Source: an uncultured Oscillospiraceae bacterium
Lineage (GTDB): Bacteria; Bacillota; Clostridia; Oscillospirales; Ruminococcaceae
Reading direction: 5' to 3'
Assembly: GCA_949299455.1 (NCBI GenBank)
Contig: CASGAN010000014.1
Span: forward strand, 1 to 41,207
DNA: 41,207 bases
Shown here: positions 26,757-34,978 of the stretch, one piece after another
Position numbering within the stretch: position 1 is the stretch's first letter
Layout of the letters: each line of letters begins with the position of its first letter
Notes under the pieces: generated by a model
The model's database searches: none
Seen by the model: only the letters and a program-made list of their open reading frames with translations
What the model was told of the DNA's origin: nothing
Position numbers and translations under genes: made by a program

Positions 26757-28784
26757 ATGGATAAATATATCGGCAAAAAGCTTGACGGCAGATATGAGAT
26801 CCAGGAGCTGATTGGTTTTGGAGGAATGGCCGTTGTTTTCAAAGCATATGACGTGCTCGAAAACCGGTATGTTGCAGTCAAAATTTTAAAAGAAGAATAT
26901 CTCAATAACGAGGAGTTCAGACGCCGGTTCCGCAATGAATCAAAAGCGATTGCAATGCTTTCGCATCCGAATATTGTAAAGATTTTTGATGTGAACTTAA
27001 GCGATTCCGTGCAGTATATCGTCATGGAATACATTGACGGCATCACGCTCAAAGAATATATCAGTCAGCAGAAAGTTGTGCGCTGGAAAGAAGCAATTCA
27101 TTTTACCGTTCAGATTCTGCGCGCGCTGCAGCATGCACATGACAACGGCATTGTGCACCGCGATGTAAAACCGCAGAATGTGATGCTTTTGCAGGACGGC
27201 ACCATCAAAGTGATGGATTTCGGTATTGCGCGGTTTGCACGCGAAAACGGCCGGACAGTTGCGGATAAAGCGATTGGCTCCGTTCACTACATCAGTCCGG
27301 AGCAGGCACGCGGCGAACAGACCGATGAGCGTACCGATATTTATGCGATGGGCATCATTTTGTATGAGATGCTGACCGGACAGGTTCCGTTTGACGGTGA
27401 AACACCGGTGGCGATTGCCATTAAGCAGATGCAGGAAGAGCCGCGGCTTTTGACGGATATTAACCCGGATGTTCCGGTGGGACTTGAGGAAATCGCACTG
27501 CGCGCGATGCAGAAAGACCGTGCGCTGCGGTATCAGTCGGCTTCCGAGATGCTTAAGGATATCGACGAATTCAAACAGAATCCGGATGTCGTGTTTGAGT
27601 ATAAATATTTTAATGAGGACGGCTCGACCAAATATTTTGAACGTCCTGAGTCGCACGATCACGCAGCAAAGGCAAGTCGTGAAAAGCAGAAGAAAAAAGG
27701 CGAATATACGATCAGTATTTTGGCGGGTGTTGCAGTGGCATGCGTACTGCTTGCGGCGGTTGCGGTGTTCTTCTTCTTTAAAAGCCTCGGACAGAAAACA
27801 CCGGATGTGGTACTTCCGGATTTAAGAGGAATGACTGTAGAAGAAGCACAGCAGGAACTTCCGAATATTAAAATTGTGGTAAAAGAAAAAGTTCCGTCTG
27901 CCGATTATGAGGTAAATCAGATCATTTCACAAGACCCGGCAAAGGACATGACAGTCAAAGTCGGTTCGGAAGTACAGGTTGTCATCAGCACCGGTATGGA
28001 AACCATTCCAATGCCGGATTTGAGCGGAAAAACCGTTTCAGAGGCACGGGAAGCGCTGGCGGGTTATGAGATTGAAGAAATTCGCCAGACGAATTCCGAG
28101 GTAGAAGCGGGATGCATCATTTCCACAAACCCGAAAGCCGGCGAAGACCTGGAAGCAGGCGCAACGGTGACACTGTTTGTAAGCCTTGGTTCAGCAGATC
28201 TTCCGATTGAGGTGCCGGATTTGTCTGGAATGACAGTCGTTTCCGCAAGAAATCGGTTGACACTGCTCGGCCTTTCGCTCGGAACTGTCACCGAAGTGGA
28301 ATCGGATGAGCCGGAGGGCACTATCGTTTCGCAGAGCATCAAAAAAGATTCGCGCGTTTCCAAAGGAACGGCGATCAACGTGGAAGTAAGCAAAGGTGCT
28401 TCTGCACAAGAGGTTTCTGTTCCGATCAGCATCAAATTCCCGAGTGATGCAAGCGATAAGAGTTATTCATTTGTCATCAGCGTAAACGGAACACTGCTCG
28501 AAACGAAGCGGATTAACCCAAAACAAGAGGGTACGCTTTCGATGGTATTTGTGAGCATGAACGGAAAAGTGAACGGAAAAGTCACTGAGCAGGAATATAA
28601 TGAAGTGGAGATTACGGTCAACGGCAGGACATTTGCGAAATATGTGATCGACTTTAAAACACAGTCGGCAAGCACAAAGTTCGGACCGGATTATAGTCTC
28701 ATCAAAGAGTCAGCACCCGAATCTTCGGAGGAATCTTCAGAAGAATCTTCAGAATCTTCCGCTTCATCGAAACCTAATGCATAA
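26757..28784 (+). CDS. prkC: PASTA-domain Ser/Thr protein kinase PrkC
   Basis: The 675 residues contain a cytoplasmic Hanks-type kinase (1-275) with a Gly loop GFGGMAVVF, K42 (VAVKIL), catalytic H134-R-D136 and D154-F-G. A juxtamembrane basic stretch and one TM (about 320-342) follow. Three extracytoplasmic PASTA repeats start near 350, 417 and 483, then a further beta-rich domain (about 555-640) and a Ser/Glu-rich tail (ESSEESSEESSESS). PASTA repeats sense muropeptides or lipid II; in Bacillus PrkC drives spore germination and phosphorylates RsgA, encoded next here. AGGGAGG precedes the ATG. Confidence 0.95.
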   Translation: MDKYIGKKLDGRYEIQELIGFGGMAVVFKAYDVLENRYVAVKILKEEYLNNEEFRRRFRNESKAIAMLSHPNIVKIFDVNLSDSVQYIVMEYIDGITLKEYISQQKVVRWKEAIHFTVQILRALQHAHDNGIVHRDVKPQNVMLLQDGTIKVMDFGIARFARENGRTVADKAIGSVHYISPEQARGEQTDERTDIYAMGIILYEMLTGQVPFDGETPVAIAIKQMQEEPRLLTDINPDVPVGLEEIALRAMQKDRALRYQSASEMLKDIDEFKQNPDVVFEYKYFNEDGSTKYFERPESHDHAAKASREKQKKKGEYTISILAGVAVACVLLAAVAVFFFFKSLGQKTPDVVLPDLRGMTVEEAQQELPNIKIVVKEKVPSADYEVNQIISQDPAKDMTVKVGSEVQVVISTGMETIPMPDLSGKTVSEAREALAGYEIEEIRQTNSEVEAGCIISTNPKAGEDLEAGATVTLFVSLGSADLPIEVPDLSGMTVVSARNRLTLLGLSLGTVTEVESDEPEGTIVSQSIKKDSRVSKGTAINVEVSKGASAQEVSVPISIKFPSDASDKSYSFVISVNGTLLETKRINPKQEGTLSMVFVSMNGKVNGKVTEQEYNEVEITVNGRTFAKYVIDFKTQSASTKFGPDYSLIKESAPESSEESSEESSESSASSKPNA

Positions 28785-28804
28785 AATACGCAAAGAAACA
28801 ACGC

Positions 28805-28830
28805 AAAACGGACCCGACGGGTCCGTTTTT
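28805..28830 (+). terminator. Terminator between prkC and rsgA
   Basis: A perfect 11-bp stem (28805-28815 with 28819-28829) with a 3-nt loop ends in TTTTT. It lies 20 nt after prkC and may lower rsgA expression relative to prkC. Confidence 0.85.
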
Positions 28831-28844
28831 GTGAATGGAAAGGA

Positions 28845-29771
28845 ATGACACAACGTTTGGAGACAAAAACAGGCCGGATTGTCAAAGCGATTGCAGGATT
28901 TTATTACTGTATGGCAGACGGTGTTTTATACGAATGCCGCGGCCGGGGCGCATTCCGTAAAAATGAAATTACACCGCTGGCAGGCGATTTGGTTGAATTT
29001 TTCCCCGGAGAAGAACAAAAGGGCGGCACGGTTACGGCGATTTTGCCGCGGAAAAATGAACTGGTGCGGCCGCCTGTCGCAAATCTCGATCAGCTGTTTT
29101 TGGTGATTTCGATCTGTGATCCCGTGCCGAATATGCAGGTCATTGACAAGCTGATCACTGTGTGCGAGTATAAGCACATTGAGCCGGTTTTGATCGTTAC
29201 AAAAATTGATCTGGCGGATGCTGCTTCCTTTTGCCGTGTGTATGAACAAGCGGGTTTTCAGGTGCTGTCGCTTTCAAACGAAGAGCCGCAGCATCTTGAT
29301 ACCATCCGGCAGATGATGGCGGGGAAAATTTCAGCATTTGCAGGGAACACAGGCGTTGGAAAATCATCGCTTTTAAACAATCTGTTCCCGTCACTTTGCG
29401 TGGATACGGGCGAAATCAGCCAAAAGCTTGGACGCGGCCGACATACAACGCGTCATGTGACACTGTATGATGCGGGCGGCGGCGGATTCATCGCAGATAC
29501 ACCCGGGTTCGGTACCATGGAAATCGGTCAGTATGAGATCATTCGCAAAGAAGAGCTTGCCGGCTGTTTCCGTGAGTTTTTGCCCTATGAGGGGGCGTGC
29601 CGTTTTGTCGGATGCTCGCATACGGCGGAGAAAGGGTGCGCCGTGCGTGAGGCGGTTGCAGACGGTATCATTGACAAGCATCGATACGAGAGTTACTGCG
29701 CGTTTTATGAGCAGGCAAAGCAGCTAAAAGACTGGGAAATCAAAAAGATGAAAAAGCCAGTGAGACGATGA
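28845..29771 (+). CDS. rsgA: Ribosome small-subunit-dependent GTPase RsgA
   Basis: RsgA is a late 30S assembly factor. The 308 residues have an N-terminal OB fold (GRIVKAIAGFYYC), then a circularly permuted GTPase with G4 TKIDLAD before the P-loop GNTGVGKSS (167-175), GRHTTRH and G3 DTPGF. A C-terminal zinc knuckle follows (CRFVGCSHTAEKGC). The ATG at 28845 is only 1 nt from GGAAAGG, while the in-frame TTG at 28857 has about 13 nt and gives a family-like N-terminus, so the exact start is uncertain. Confidence 0.93.
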   Translation: MTQRLETKTGRIVKAIAGFYYCMADGVLYECRGRGAFRKNEITPLAGDLVEFFPGEEQKGGTVTAILPRKNELVRPPVANLDQLFLVISICDPVPNMQVIDKLITVCEYKHIEPVLIVTKIDLADAASFCRVYEQAGFQVLSLSNEEPQHLDTIRQMMAGKISAFAGNTGVGKSSLLNNLFPSLCVDTGEISQKLGRGRHTTRHVTLYDAGGGGFIADTPGFGTMEIGQYEIIRKEELAGCFREFLPYEGACRFVGCSHTAEKGCAVREAVADGIIDKHRYESYCAFYEQAKQLKDWEIKKMKKPVRR

Positions 29772-29784
29772 GGTGTCACACTTT

Positions 29785-29814
29785 TTGCGCGTTTGCCGTA
29801 TACTGGGGTATACA
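29785..29814 (+). promoter_or_regulatory. Possible promoter with tandem GTATAC boxes
   Basis: GTATAC occurs twice (29798-29803 and 29808-29813), 10 bp apart centre to centre, so it is also a perfect inverted repeat with spacer TGGG. TTGCGC (29785-29790) with an 18-bp spacer to TATACA (29809-29814) could be a promoter overlapping it. The regulator is unknown. Confidence 0.4.
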
Positions 29815-29834
29815 CAAACAGGCAGGTGAGCGTG

Positions 29835-29984
29835 GTGAAACGATGTAAGTGCATGCTTGCGCCATTTTTGTACGGAATGGTGTGCGGTGCGGTCAGCGTA
29901 CTGCTTTTGATGGTTTCGTTTAAATATGTGCTGCTGTTTGCATGTATCGGCGCGCTTGTTTGGCTGCTGCGCAAACGCATCTGA
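29835..29984 (+). CDS. Small two-helix membrane protein of unknown function
   Basis: A short frame encodes 49 residues starting at the second of two adjacent GTGs, about 6 nt after AGGTGAG (29824-29830). It reads as a basic Cys-containing start (MKRCKCMLAPFLYG), a TM at about 9-27, a lysine, a second TM at about 30-45 and a basic end LLRKRI. Both ends are basic and thus probably cytoplasmic, giving a hairpin. I do not recognise the family; its size and layout recall small DUF2273-type membrane proteins, but this is only a resemblance. It lies between rsgA and spoVM, where Bacillus has rpe and thiN. Its TGA is followed directly by the spoVM ribosome binding site, which supports real translation. 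Confidence 0.62.
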   Translation: MKRCKCMLAPFLYGMVCGAVSVLLLMVSFKYVLLFACIGALVWLLRKRI

Positions 29985-30001
29985 GAGGGAGGCCGATTTT
30001 C

Positions 30002-30085
30002 ATGAAAGTTGTTGTGTTGAAAAGTCCAAAGTTTTTGGCAGGAATTCTTCGGCTCATATTTAAGATTCAAAAAGAGGATGTTTAA
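30002..30085 (+). CDS. spoVM: Stage V sporulation protein M (SpoVM), 27 residues
   Basis: A 27-codon gene sits between the small membrane ORF and a strong terminator. Its product starts MKVVVLKSPKFLAGILR and ends with a charged KIQKEDV. It matches the pattern of Bacillus SpoVM (26 residues, KLPKFLGGIVR core): the same K-x-P-K-F-L-x-G-I-[LV]-R centre, amphipathic-helix composition and size. SpoVM binds the convex forespore membrane and anchors the SpoIVA coat basement layer. An excellent AGGGAGG (29986-29992) lies 9 nt before the ATG. The location downstream of prpC-prkC-rsgA is the same as in Bacillus, which strengthens the call and implies spore formation. Confidence 0.93.
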   Translation: MKVVVLKSPKFLAGILRLIFKIQKEDV

Positions 30086-30103
30086 TTGCGCAAACAAACA
30101 TAG

Positions 30104-30139
30104 AAAAAAGAACGGATGCAGATGCATCCGTTCTTTTTT
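30104..30139 (+). terminator. Strong terminator after spoVM
   Basis: A perfect 16-bp inverted repeat (30104-30119 with 30124-30139) with loop AGAT ends in a T6 run. Because it starts with A6 it could also work on the other strand. Confidence 0.92.
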
Positions 30140-30147
30140 GTCTAAGA

Positions 30148-30176
30148 TTGAAATTTATTTGCGGGAATGCTATAAT
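30148..30176 (+). promoter_or_regulatory. SigA-type promoter of the recJ-rel operon
   Basis: TTGAAA (30148-30153), a 17-bp spacer and TATAAT (30171-30176) begin 8 nt after the spoVM terminator. The predicted 5' leader to the recJ ATG is about 80 nt. Confidence 0.82.
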
Positions 30177-30261
30177 ATTATCTAAATTAAACTGGGTGTG
30201 GTATACCTTTTGGGACAAGACCGCATGGATAAATTGTATGAGAGAAAACGAGGGTGTGAAA

Positions 30262-32289
30262 ATGGTCAAACGTTGGTCGATGAAAACAGTGCGCAGGGAA
30301 GATGTATCCGCGCTTTCGAATGAATGCGGCATCAGCCGGCTGACAGCATCGGTACTTTTGTCGCGCGGATACCGTACCTATGAACAGGCGGCGCGCTTTT
30401 TTGACCGGCAGTCACCGCTTTCCTCCCCGTTTGACATGGCAGATATGGAGCAAGCGGTCGATCGGATTCAGACTGCACTCGATACACAGGAAAAAATTGC
30501 GGTATACGGTGACTATGACTGCGATGGTGTGACTGCTTCGGCACTGCTGTTTACCTATTTGCAGCTGATGGGCGCCGATGTGACCGTGTATATCCCTGAA
30601 CGAACGACAGAAGGATACGGCTTGAACCGCGGTGCGATCAAAACGCTTGCGGATGAAGGCGTCACATTGATTATTACGGTGGACAACGGCATTTCCGCGG
30701 TGGACGAGGTGGACTATGCATCGTCGCTCGGTGTCGATGTAGTCATTACCGATCATCATCAGCCTGGCGAACTGCTTCCAGCGGCAGTTGCGGTTGTCGA
30801 TCCGCATCGTAAGGACGATAAAAGTACCTTTAAGGGTTTGGCTGGCGTGGGCGTTGCGCTCAAATTGGTTGGTGCGCTTGACAACGATATGGAAGGCGCA
30901 CTCGAGAGCTTTTCGCATTTTGCGGCAATCGGAACGGTCGGTGATGTCGTGCCGCTCGTTTCGGAAAACCGCCGGATTGTGATGGAAGGACTTTCGTCAC
31001 TTCGGTACTGTGAGCTTCCGGGACTTTGTGCATTGATGGAGCAGGCAGGAATTGTACCGCAGAAGCTCTCTTCGCAGACAGTGGCGTTTTCGATTGTGCC
31101 TCGTATCAATGCGGCAGGCAGACTCGGCAGTGCGAAATTGGCACTTTCTCTGCTGTTAAGTGAAGATCCGGAGGAAGCACTGCAGCTTGCTGGGTCGCTT
31201 TGCGATATGAATGCAAAACGGCAGGCGGAGGAGCAGCTGATTCTGTCGGAGATTGAAGCGCAGATCGCTGAAAATCAGGGACTTCTGCGCGGCCGGCTGC
31301 TGATTTTGCGCGGAGAACACTGGAATCACGGCGTGATCGGCATTGTGGCGGCACGGCTTTTGGAGAAATACGGAAAGCCGACGCTTCTCATGTCGATGGA
31401 TGAGCTTGGATTTTTGCGCGGTTCTGCGCGCAGTGTCGGTGATTTTCACTTGTTTAAAGCACTCTCGGCAAACAGCGAAACACTCACACAGTACGGCGGC
31501 CATCGGCTTGCGGCCGGCTTTTCGCTCAAAGCGGAGGATTTTCCGGCGTTTTGTGCCGGAATGGAGGCGTATGCAAGAGAGCAGTTTGATTTTATGCCGC
31601 AGCAGGAACTTTTACTTGCAGGCGAACTGACTGCCGCTGATTTGACAGTTGAAACGATTTTTCAAATCAGTCAGCTTGAACCGTTCGGCGCGGAAAATGA
31701 AACGCCGGTGTTTTTGATGAAGAATGCGCAAATTACAGCGATTACACCGCTTTCCGGCGGAAAGCATCAGCGGCTTTCCATTCTGTTTGACAAAAAAGAA
31801 ACATCGGTGCTGTGGTTTGGAACAGAAACAAACGCCGTCCCGTTTGCAGTCGGCGCATATGTCGACCTTGCGGTTATAGCGGAGATCAATGAATATAATG
31901 GAAGACAGAGTGTTTCGCTCAAGCTGCGGGATATTCGTCCTGCTGATTTTGATGAAATGCGCTTTTTCAACGCGAAAGGCTATTATGAAAAAATCAAACG
32001 CGGAGAGCCGGTTTCGGACAGCGTTCGCGCACGTGCACTTCCGACAAGAGAAGAAATTGCCGTTGTGTACCGCTTTTTGCGTCAAAATGCATCGCTTTCA
32101 TTCGATTCCGAACGATTGCTGTTCGCGTTGGGACAAAAAACAATGAACTATTGTAAACTTCTGGTTTTGTTGGATATATTAAAAGAAGCTGATCTGCTGT
32201 CAGTGACATCGGGCGGTACGTTTGCGCTCTGTGCACCCACAAAAAAGGCAGATCTGACACAGACGCCGACATATCGGCGGCTGTCTTGA
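30262..32289 (+). CDS. recJ: Single-stranded-DNA-specific exonuclease RecJ
   Basis: This 5'-3' ssDNA exonuclease functions in recombination and mismatch repair. The 675 residues show the DHH domain with YGDYDCDGVTA, the DNGIS motif and D164-H165-H166 (TDHHQPGE). The DHHA1 domain has the segment HWNHGVIGIVAARL and the SARSVGDFHLF-like stretch, followed by an OB fold at about 450-560 and a C-terminal extension of about 100 residues. The ATG at 30262 was chosen after AGGGTG; the frame is open to 30148 but that would begin inside the promoter. Confidence 0.94.
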   Translation: MVKRWSMKTVRREDVSALSNECGISRLTASVLLSRGYRTYEQAARFFDRQSPLSSPFDMADMEQAVDRIQTALDTQEKIAVYGDYDCDGVTASALLFTYLQLMGADVTVYIPERTTEGYGLNRGAIKTLADEGVTLIITVDNGISAVDEVDYASSLGVDVVITDHHQPGELLPAAVAVVDPHRKDDKSTFKGLAGVGVALKLVGALDNDMEGALESFSHFAAIGTVGDVVPLVSENRRIVMEGLSSLRYCELPGLCALMEQAGIVPQKLSSQTVAFSIVPRINAAGRLGSAKLALSLLLSEDPEEALQLAGSLCDMNAKRQAEEQLILSEIEAQIAENQGLLRGRLLILRGEHWNHGVIGIVAARLLEKYGKPTLLMSMDELGFLRGSARSVGDFHLFKALSANSETLTQYGGHRLAAGFSLKAEDFPAFCAGMEAYAREQFDFMPQQELLLAGELTAADLTVETIFQISQLEPFGAENETPVFLMKNAQITAITPLSGGKHQRLSILFDKKETSVLWFGTETNAVPFAVGAYVDLAVIAEINEYNGRQSVSLKLRDIRPADFDEMRFFNAKGYYEKIKRGEPVSDSVRARALPTREEIAVVYRFLRQNASLSFDSERLLFALGQKTMNYCKLLVLLDILKEADLLSVTSGGTFALCAPTKKADLTQTPTYRRLS

Positions 32290-32311
32290 TTGACGGAGCG
32301 GGGGAAGATTT

Positions 32312-34489
32312 ATGGATTATTTATCGTTTGAGGAACTAAAGCAGCGGATGGAAGCGGCGGAACGATCGCTTGATTTTGATAAAATCAAAGAGGCATATGA
32401 TCTGGCTGTGCAGGCGCATGAGGGGCAAAAGCGCATTTCCGGCGAGCCATATATCATTCATCCCATCGAAGTGGCGTGCATTTTAGCGGAACTTGGCATG
32501 GATTCTGACTGTATCTGCGCCGGCCTTCTGCATGACGTGGTGGAGGATACGGACGTCACTGTTGAACAAGTCAAAAAACAGTTCGGCGCGGACGTTGCGC
32601 TTATGGTGGACGGTGTGACAAAGCTCGGTCAGCTGCCGCTGTTTACGAAAGAAGAACAGCAAGCGGAGAATGTACGCAAAATGCTGTTTGCCATGTCCGA
32701 GGATGTGCGCGTGGTCATCATCAAGCTGGCGGACCGGCTGCACAACATACGCACTCTGCGCTTTATGCCGGAGAAAAAACAGCGCGAAAAGGCACTCGAA
32801 ACGATGGAGGTATTTGCACCGATTGCACATCGCTTAGGCATTCGCGCGGTAAAAGAGGAGCTTGAGGACTTAGCGCTCCATTATCTTGATCCGGTGGCCT
32901 GTCAGGAGATTGAGCGCACGCTCGAGATGAATAAAACACAGCGGTCAAACTTCGTACAGAACATGCAGGACCGTATCATGGCACGGCTTTACGAATATGG
33001 AATGGAGCCGCATATTGAAGGACGCGTCAAAAGCCTTTACGGCATCTACCGCAAGGTATATATGGCGGGCAGAAGCTTTGAAGAGGTCTATGATATTTAC
33101 GCGGTGCGTATCATCGTTTCGACTGTTATCGAGTGTTATAATATTTTGGGTATCATCCACGATATGTTCCGCCCGATTCCGAACCGATTTAAAGACTACA
33201 TCTCCACACCAAAGCCGAATATGTATCAGTCGCTTCATACGACGGTCATCGGACGCGAGGGCATTCCGTTTGAGATTCAGATTCGTACCTGGGATATGCA
33301 CTATACGGCGGAATACGGCGTTGCGGCGCACTGGAAATACAAAGCCGGCATCACCGGCAAGGATAAGCTTGAGGAAGGGCTTGCATGGGTGCGCAAAATC
33401 TTGGAAACCCAGCAGGAATCCGAGGGTGCGGAGGATATCGTCAAGACGATCAAGACAGACCTTGCAACCGACGACGTGTTTGTGCTGACACCAAAAGGCG
33501 ACGTCAAAAGTCTGCCGGCGGGGTCGACGGTCATTGACTATGCGTATGCGATTCACAGTGCGGTCGGCAACCGAATGGTGGGTGCCAAAATTGATTCGCG
33601 CATTGTGCCGCTCGATACGCCGCTGAAAACGGGTCAGATTGTCGAAATTGTGACATCGAAGAATAAGAATCACGGTCCGAACCGTGAGTGGCTCAACATT
33701 GCAAAGACGAGTGAAGCGCGCAGCAAGATCCGTGCGTGGTTTAAAAAAGAGCGGCGTGAGGAAAATATCGTCCAGGGCAAGCAGCAGCTTGAAGCAGAAT
33801 TTAAACGCAATTATATCAACCTGTCTGCGGATGCGTATGAAGAATTTGTGCTGTCGATTGCAAAGCGTCAGCATTTTGAAAACGTTGATGATTTCTATGC
33901 GGCAATCGGCTACGGCGGTGTATTGCTGTCAAAAATTATGCCGCGTATAAAAGATGATTATCTGAAAATGACAAAGCCTGCCGATGTGCCGAATCCGGCG
34001 CAGATGATCTCAAACGTGCAGCAGAAAGCGTCCAACGGCGTGATTGTTGAGGGAATTGACCACTGCCTTGTGAAGTTTGCGCAGTGCTGCAACCCGCTGC
34101 CGGGTGACGAGATCATCGGCTTTATCACCCGCGGTCACGGTGTTTCCATTCATAAAAAAGACTGCGTAAACGTGCGTGCGGCGCTTCGGGATGACAGCCA
34201 GCGAGAGCGGTGGATTCCGGCGCACTTTGCTGAGTCGGTGATGCCCAAAGGCTTTAGAACAACGCTCGACATTGTTGCAAACGACCGCGAACGGCTGCTT
34301 GTCGATGTGACGATGACGATTGCGGGATTCCATGTGCCGCTGCATGAGGTGACGGCAAGAGAATTAAAAAATGCGAACGCAAACATCGTGGTGACCATCG
34401 GCATTCAGGGTGTCGATCAGCTTTCGAACATTATGAAAGCGGTCCGCAAGATTCCGGGGGTCATTTCAGTCGAGCGTTCGGGACGGTAA
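32312..34489 (+). CDS. relA: Bifunctional (p)ppGpp synthetase/hydrolase (Rel)
   Basis: It makes and degrades the stringent alarmone. The 725 residues contain an HD hydrolase domain with H50, H74-D75 and the following VEDTD, all intact. The synthetase domain has RVKSLYGIYRK and the R292-F-K-D295 motif, whose RXKD form marks bifunctional Rel enzymes. A TGS domain starts near residue 387 (DDVFVLTPKGDVKSLP). A zinc-finger-like CCNPLPGDEIIGF and a C-terminal ACT domain follow. GGGGGAAG precedes the ATG. The order recJ-rel-dtd is common in Firmicutes. Confidence 0.96.
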   Translation: MDYLSFEELKQRMEAAERSLDFDKIKEAYDLAVQAHEGQKRISGEPYIIHPIEVACILAELGMDSDCICAGLLHDVVEDTDVTVEQVKKQFGADVALMVDGVTKLGQLPLFTKEEQQAENVRKMLFAMSEDVRVVIIKLADRLHNIRTLRFMPEKKQREKALETMEVFAPIAHRLGIRAVKEELEDLALHYLDPVACQEIERTLEMNKTQRSNFVQNMQDRIMARLYEYGMEPHIEGRVKSLYGIYRKVYMAGRSFEEVYDIYAVRIIVSTVIECYNILGIIHDMFRPIPNRFKDYISTPKPNMYQSLHTTVIGREGIPFEIQIRTWDMHYTAEYGVAAHWKYKAGITGKDKLEEGLAWVRKILETQQESEGAEDIVKTIKTDLATDDVFVLTPKGDVKSLPAGSTVIDYAYAIHSAVGNRMVGAKIDSRIVPLDTPLKTGQIVEIVTSKNKNHGPNREWLNIAKTSEARSKIRAWFKKERREENIVQGKQQLEAEFKRNYINLSADAYEEFVLSIAKRQHFENVDDFYAAIGYGGVLLSKIMPRIKDDYLKMTKPADVPNPAQMISNVQQKASNGVIVEGIDHCLVKFAQCCNPLPGDEIIGFITRGHGVSIHKKDCVNVRAALRDDSQRERWIPAHFAESVMPKGFRTTLDIVANDRERLLVDVTMTIAGFHVPLHEVTARELKNANANIVVTIGIQGVDQLSNIMKAVRKIPGVISVERSGR

Positions 34490-34513
34490 TAAAAAGACGG
34501 GAGGACAAAACGA

Positions 34514-34978
34514 ATGCGTGCATTATTGCAGCGTGTGCGCCGTGCCGATGTGACGGTTGACGGCGAGGTGATCGGGAAAATCGGGCAGGGATTGCTCGTG
34601 TTTCTCGGTGTGATGGACGGCGATACGGAAAGTGAGATGGAATATCTTGCACAGAAGGTGGCGGGCATCCGCATTTTCTGCGATGAAAACGATAAGATGA
34701 ACCGGAGCCTCACTGATATTGACGGCGATTTTTTGGTCGTTTCGCAGTTTACACTCGGTGCCGACTGCAGTCACGGAAAGCGTCCCTCGTTTATTAAGGC
34801 GGCACGTCCGGAGGTGGCGGTGCCGCTGTATGAACAGTTTTGCGAAAGACTCCGCGCAATCACCGGACGCGATGTGCAGACGGGTGAATTCGGCGCGGAT
34901 ATGGATGTTTCGCTTGTAAACGACGGACCGGTGACCATTTGGATGGACACTGACGAGATGAGAAAGGGAAAGGCATGA
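34514..34978 (+). CDS. dtd: D-aminoacyl-tRNA deacylase
   Basis: It hydrolyses D-amino acids mischarged on tRNA. The 154 residues have MRALLQRVRRADVTVDG at the N-terminus, the active-site VVSQFTLGADCSHGKRPSF and the cross-subunit NDGPVTIWMD near the C-terminus. GGGAGG precedes the ATG. It ends in an ATGA overlap with the next gene, as in the conserved rel-dtd-metallohydrolase cluster. Confidence 0.96.
   Translation: MRALLQRVRRADVTVDGEVIGKIGQGLLVFLGVMDGDTESEMEYLAQKVAGIRIFCDENDKMNRSLTDIDGDFLVVSQFTLGADCSHGKRPSFIKAARPEVAVPLYEQFCERLRAITGRDVQTGEFGADMDVSLVNDGPVTIWMDTDEMRKGKA

Noticed and set aside
30148-30261. Upstream extension of recJ by 38 codons
   Set aside because: It would begin at the -35 box of a consensus promoter and include the -10, so it cannot be translated from that promoter.
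32945-33874. 309-codon open frame on the minus strand
   Set aside because: It lies wholly opposite relA, has no recognisable domain or ribosome binding site, and its composition reflects the codon bias of the sense gene.
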